Notes under the pieces: model-generated | What the model was told of the DNA's origin: nothing | The model's database searches: none | Seen by the model: the letters and a program-made list of their open reading frames with translations, nothing else | Translations under genes and position numbers: made by a program | In this document: one piece after another, positions 6,934 through 10,579 of the stretch | Layout of the letters: the number at the start of each line of letters is the position of its first letter | Position numbering within the stretch: position 1 is the stretch's first letter | NCBI GenBank assembly: GCA_902464595.1 | Contig: CABQJX010000098.1 | Coordinates: forward strand, 1-10,579 | Direction of reading: 5' to 3' | Length of the DNA stretch: 10,579 nt | Source of the DNA: an uncultured Lachnoclostridium sp. | GTDB lineage: Bacteria; Bacillota; Clostridia; Lachnospirales; Lachnospiraceae

Positions 6934-7932
6934 TTACTGCTTCACCTGCACGATCCCGTTCACGATCCACTCTCCATTTTCATTTACCTCATAGCCGTCC
7001 GGGGTTGTTCCATTTTTCATCATAGCCCCCATAGGACGGGCGGCATCAGGAGTATCCTGGAAGTAGTAGCATTTTCCGTTGATCCAGTTCCAGCCGGTAT
7101 ACATGGAACCGGCCCTGCTGTCATTCTGGTCATGCAGGAAATACGTATTTCCGTCACGGTCTGTAAACCAACCGCTGTTCATATAGCCCTCAGCATTAAA
7201 GTAGTACCACGCCTTAAAGCCATTCCAGGAGCACTCATGCCAACGGTTCGCAGGATATGTGCCGTCCAGGGAAGCAAACCACCAGCCCGTTTCATTCTGC
7301 ATCCACCGTCCGTTTGGCGCAGGCGCTTCCTCTTGTTTCTGAGGCTGAGTTTCGTACTCCTCAATCCCGCTGTCATCATCACTATCATCATCGTTATAGG
7401 ACGGAGGCGCAGTTTCCGGCTCTTTCTTTAAGACCATCTTGTAAGGCTCATAATCTCCAAATTCCTCCAATGTCCTTTTTTCATGAAAACGATCCACAAT
7501 CTGGAAATCGTTCTGATCCACAGAGATGGTTACATTTTCATCCGACTGTACTTTGATGGTTCCCAAAAGGACTCGTTTGTTTTTCTCAAGAAGCGTGTCT
7601 CTCCCCGCCACATACAGCGTCATGGTCTGAGTTTCGTCATCATATCTCCCCTCGCGGACAGACACGCCTTTTCCCTTAAAATCAGAACCAAATTTAAAAA
7701 CAGGTTCTTCCGAAAGCTCCTCCTGGCTGTCAAAATTGAGAGCCAGGCTAAATGCTTTGATATCCTCCGCTTCTTCCTTTTCCTGAAGCTCCAGATATAG
7801 ATTTACTACATTTTTGCTTTTCTTTTCCCATGTGATCAGACTGTGCTTTTCCGCCCGCGTAAATACGGGTGCGGAAAGCGCAAGAAAGATACAAACGGCG
7901 GCCAGACAGCCAAAAATCGGTTTTTTCTTCAT
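6934..7932 (-). CDS. Secreted cell-wall-binding protein with N-terminal cohesin-like domain
   Basis: Protein of 332 residues, predicted to be exported and held on the cell wall. Residues 1-27 form a signal peptide (MKKK, a hydrophobic core, cleavage near FTRA). Residues about 38-150 look like a cohesin or carbohydrate-module beta sandwich: VVNLYLELQ, IKAFSLALNFDS, MTLYVAGRDTLL, RVLLGTIKVQ. An acidic, proline-rich linker follows (about 168-206, with the run DDDSDDDSGIEE). Residues about 207-305 carry aromatic cell-wall-binding repeats (GWWFASLDGTY, GFKAWYYFNAEGYMNSGW, YTGWNWINGKCYYF), and the end PDGYEVNENGEWI is typical of such proteins. The ATG lies 19 bases after the stop of the M60 gene, with only a weak GAG-type ribosome binding site, so the two are likely co-transcribed. 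The cohesin-like call rests on pattern alone; the repeats are clear. It may display the peptidase or bind a glycan or wall ligand itself. Confidence 0.8.
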   Translation of the reverse strand: MKKKPIFGCLAAVCIFLALSAPVFTRAEKHSLITWEKKSKNVVNLYLELQEKEEAEDIKAFSLALNFDSQEELSEEPVFKFGSDFKGKGVSVREGRYDDETQTMTLYVAGRDTLLEKNKRVLLGTIKVQSDENVTISVDQNDFQIVDRFHEKRTLEEFGDYEPYKMVLKKEPETAPPSYNDDDSDDDSGIEEYETQPQKQEEAPAPNGRWMQNETGWWFASLDGTYPANRWHECSWNGFKAWYYFNAEGYMNSGWFTDRDGNTYFLHDQNDSRAGSMYTGWNWINGKCYYFQDTPDAARPMGAMMKNGTTPDGYEVNENGEWIVNGIVQVKQ

Positions 7933-7951
7933 TTTTCTATCTCAATCTCCA

Positions 7952-10579
7952 TTATTTGATGGTGGCAGGAATGAACATCTCCGGCAAAGGGGAGGGAACC
8001 ACAAACAGCTTTGTATCGCTGACAAGGCGGTCCTGTTCATTGGTGTTGGCATCCTGAGTGCGGTAAAGCTCTGCTCTCACCCTTCCCGGCAGCGTCATCC
8101 CATTCTGATACTCGGGAAGGATATAGTAGATCCATCTTCCCTCCGTGATCTCACCCAGCTGTCCCTCCTTTGGATCCGGCGCAAAGATCAGCTGGTCAGC
8201 TATGGTATCCCCGTCGCTGTCCTTTCCTCCCACCACATTTCCGTTCTCGTCAAAGAGAAGAACCATGTTGTAGGCGGGATTTCCTTTATAGCTGCCCGTA
8301 AATACAATGGAGCCCTTGGGAATGATGGTTACATCGCTGTTTCCGGCATCGGAAACGGTTTCCCGGATGTCTGCGGCATTGGAAGGTGTCGCCGTTTCAG
8401 TGTCCTCTCCCTCCTCGGCGTCATGACCGCTTTCATCATGCTTCAATACTGCATCCTCTTTCAGGATTCCAATTCCTGTCTCATCCAGCATGATCTGATC
8501 GCCCACTGGATTAAGTACATCCAGCTCTGCTGCTGCGAAGCGGTTGGATTCGTCTGCTGTGATCTTTACATAAGCCGCTTCATAAACATAATACCTGCCG
8601 TCATTTTCCTTGTCAAAATGTACGGTTGCGGTTCCGTCTGTCAACTGGAATACCCCTGATTTGATAGTTGTCCACGCTTCTCCGTTATCACTGATGGAAA
8701 TAGTGTACGCAGCAACCGGATCCTCGCCCCTATACGTATATTTGATACCTGCAATGGCTTCCGTTCTTCCAAGGGAGATTACCGCCTGGGCATCTGATGT
8801 GCCGGAGCCGCTCTGTCCCCCGCCGGTGTTCTCTGATTTTGGCACAATCCCGATATAAATGGTGTTCGGATCCTCGTCGATCATCGTCTTTGCACTGCTG
8901 ATGGTTCCGCTGCAGGACTGGTGATACTGGCTCTCGCCGCTGTCTCCGTCCTCATCAACGGGCCAGTCCTCTTCGGACCAGGTATTTACCGCAATGCTCC
9001 AGCCAGCCTTATCCATGCTTCCGTCATGGGAAACCAGGATCTCCTCAGTCAGCCTATAGGGTTTGGTGGGATTCATGCACCAGTCGATCCCTCTTATCTC
9101 ATAACCCACAACACGGTTATTGATTCCTGCCACCACGTCTGTAAAGGTATCTTCCAGGGTAAAGCCCACAACCTTGCTCTCTGTTTTTCCGTACCGGCGT
9201 TCCAGGCGGGTGATCTCATAGCCGAACAATCCCTTTCCCAGATCCGAACCATCTTTTCCGTTTGCCTCCATCGTAAGGGTCACGCGGCTTCCGTCTTCGC
9301 TGCTCTGCTGCACTGCGGCCGTTATCTCCACCGAATCTGCAATGCTGCTTCCGTCCTTTACGCGGTGCTTTCTGGCCTCATCATTGATATAATAGATGGC
9401 CCTTTCTTCTTTTGGAAACTGATCCGCGTAATTTTTTGTTGTCCCATCCGGTGTCATTCCCCAACGGGTAAAAAATTCTAAGACGTTCTTCTCAGCAGCG
9501 GCGCAGGCCAGACGCATGAGCTTATTGTCCTTGTCCGCTCCGTTTAAAGTCAGCTCCACATTTCCCGGAGCAGGAGCACGGCTTACGTCCCTTGCATAGG
9601 AGTCGATCCTCGCAAAAATCAGGTTCTCTCTCTGCTCCTCATAATTTTCATATGTTTTGAAGTTAAATCCGTCATCGTAAGCCAGGTGGAGCTGCCAGTA
9701 CATTCCCAGCTGATCGCTGCTCCCGCCCTTTGTGCCGGAAGTCACTTTCCTGTAAGCATCCTCATATTTGAAACGGACAGAATCATTGGTATCCTTTGCC
9801 TGAGCGAGGATTGAATAATAATTGTTCGTCACCTCCGCCACCGCATAAGCGCTCTCATTGATAATATGTCCGATCTCATGGGCGATTCCCCAGCCAAAAT
9901 AATTTCCGCTTGCATAGATACCGTCCTCAGACTCGATAGGGACAGCGCCGCCTGCCAAGCCGCAGGAATCCCACTCAATACCGATATGAAGGCCTCCTGC
10001 ATACATAAATGCGCCTGCAAACATTCTTTGATAGCGGATATTCAAACGGGTAGACGGCAGCCTGTCTTTTGGATAAGATACCGTTCCGATGACCGGATCA
10101 GCGTTTAATCCCTTGTGCTGGTAAAACAGATATACCATCTCGTCCATGGCCTTTAGGGATTGGTAAAGCTTTTCGGATGCTTCTTCCCGGGACGCTCCGC
10201 CTCCCGTCACAGAATCATAGACTCTCTGGATCGGAATGGAGTACATAACCTGATCCAGGACAATATCCGTTGCGCCTAAAATACAGTTTTTTTCGTCATA
10301 TTCCTGACCAGAAAGGGCACTGTGGGAATCCTCCCTGTCCGGATCTGCATAGTGGAGGGATTCGATCTTCTCCACATAGTCTGCCATTTCTTCTACATAA
10401 GCGTCCACCAGCTCCCGGCGCCCTTCCTCCGTATCTGCCTGAGTCACATCTAACACAGGATACTGGGATCCGCCGCTTACCCGAAGTTTATATATTTCTT
10501 CCGGCTTGTTCCCTGTGTACTCTACATAGAGTGCGCCTCCCTTTTCCACCTTCATATTGGATACCGTCGGGATGGTGAT
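7952..10579 (-). CDS. M60-family zinc metallopeptidase with C-terminal accessory domains (N-terminus cut by right edge)
   Basis: Peptidase of the M60 (enhancin/mucinase-like) family; known members cleave O-glycosylated proteins such as mucins. The frame is open to the right edge (ITIPTVSN precedes the first visible Met at 10555), so the true start is outside; residues are numbered from that Met. HEIGH at 226-230 gives zinc ligands H226 and H230 and catalytic E227; E241 in AEVTNN is the likely third ligand. The catalytic region runs to about 400, followed by a beta-rich part (410-510). A probable F5/8 type C (discoidin-like, sugar-binding) domain spans about 545-685. Then come an acidic linker with TATPSNA (705-735) and a final domain (740-867) with a calcium-loop-like DSDGDTIAD at 779-787. 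The C-terminus has no LPxTG, membrane helix or wall repeats. Its downstream neighbour carries wall repeats and may anchor it. Confidence 0.9.
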   Translation of the reverse strand: MTIPTVSNMKVEKGGALYVEYTGNKPEEIYKLRVSGGSQYPVLDVTQADTEEGRRELVDAYVEEMADYVEKIESLHYADPDREDSHSALSGQEYDEKNCILGATDIVLDQVMYSIPIQRVYDSVTGGGASREEASEKLYQSLKAMDEMVYLFYQHKGLNADPVIGTVSYPKDRLPSTRLNIRYQRMFAGAFMYAGGLHIGIEWDSCGLAGGAVPIESEDGIYASGNYFGWGIAHEIGHIINESAYAVAEVTNNYYSILAQAKDTNDSVRFKYEDAYRKVTSGTKGGSSDQLGMYWQLHLAYDDGFNFKTYENYEEQRENLIFARIDSYARDVSRAPAPGNVELTLNGADKDNKLMRLACAAAEKNVLEFFTRWGMTPDGTTKNYADQFPKEERAIYYINDEARKHRVKDGSSIADSVEITAAVQQSSEDGSRVTLTMEANGKDGSDLGKGLFGYEITRLERRYGKTESKVVGFTLEDTFTDVVAGINNRVVGYEIRGIDWCMNPTKPYRLTEEILVSHDGSMDKAGWSIAVNTWSEEDWPVDEDGDSGESQYHQSCSGTISSAKTMIDEDPNTIYIGIVPKSENTGGGQSGSGTSDAQAVISLGRTEAIAGIKYTYRGEDPVAAYTISISDNGEAWTTIKSGVFQLTDGTATVHFDKENDGRYYVYEAAYVKITADESNRFAAAELDVLNPVGDQIMLDETGIGILKEDAVLKHDESGHDAEEGEDTETATPSNAADIRETVSDAGNSDVTIIPKGSIVFTGSYKGNPAYNMVLLFDENGNVVGGKDSDGDTIADQLIFAPDPKEGQLGEITEGRWIYYILPEYQNGMTLPGRVRAELYRTQDANTNEQDRLVSDTKLFVVPSPLPEMFIPATIK

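Noticed and set aside
6811..7431. Plus-strand frame of 206 codons with a hydrophobic start
   Set aside because: It begins within the terminator hairpin and runs antisense to the cell-wall-binding repeats. The His/Ile/Val-rich text is what reversed Asp/Asn/Tyr codons give.
7814..8659. Long plus-strand frame of 281 codons
   Set aside because: It lies opposite the M60 and wall-protein genes, crosses their boundary, and has no recognisable domain; the minus-strand products have clear motifs.
8921..9481. Plus-strand frame of 186 codons inside the M60 gene
   Set aside because: Antisense shadow of the metallopeptidase; no family resemblance.
1..10579. CRISPR array, tRNA genes or insertion sequence ends
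   Set aside because: No regularly spaced direct repeats, no cloverleaf-like segments and no recognisable transposase were seen on either strand.

Overview
The window looks like chromosomal DNA of a gut-type Clostridia, most likely Lachnospiraceae. This is inferred from four things: Gram-positive style cell-wall-binding repeats, an M60 peptidase with an acidic ATPSNA linker, the radical SAM / DUF2344 / short RNase G gene order, and strong AGGA-type ribosome binding sites. Every gene I can support lies on the minus strand, so transcription runs from right to left.

Right part (10579 to 6934): an accessory cell-surface locus. A large M60-family (enhancin/mucinase-like) zinc metallopeptidase is cut by the right edge, so its start and any signal peptide lie outside. 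Nineteen bases after its stop comes a secreted 332-residue protein with a signal peptide, a cohesin-like beta domain, an acidic linker and C-terminal cell-wall-binding repeats. The peptidase shows no visible wall anchor at its C-terminus, whereas its neighbour has one, so the pair may act together at the cell surface. That partnership is an inference.

Middle (6933 to 6203): about 730 bases with no convincing intact gene. They hold a near-perfect terminator hairpin closing the surface locus, a stretch resembling a decayed gene or dispersed repeat, a good minus-strand sigma-A-type promoter, a weaker second -10 box, and a palindrome just before the next ribosome binding site.

Left part (6202 to 1): a tightly packed, operon-like housekeeping row. 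It carries a TIGR03960-type radical SAM protein, its usual partner DUF2344 (TIGR03936), a short ribonuclease E/G, then the potassium uptake genes trkA and trkH. Gaps between these genes are 1 to 13 bases. trkA is broken by a single extra base near the end of its first nucleotide-binding domain. trkH is intact as far as seen but runs off the left edge.

The best leads are the M60 peptidase with its cohesin-like wall protein, the trkA frameshift beside an intact trkH, the undescribed hairpin-bearing segment in the gap, and the RNase G that lacks the C-terminal cysteine motif.
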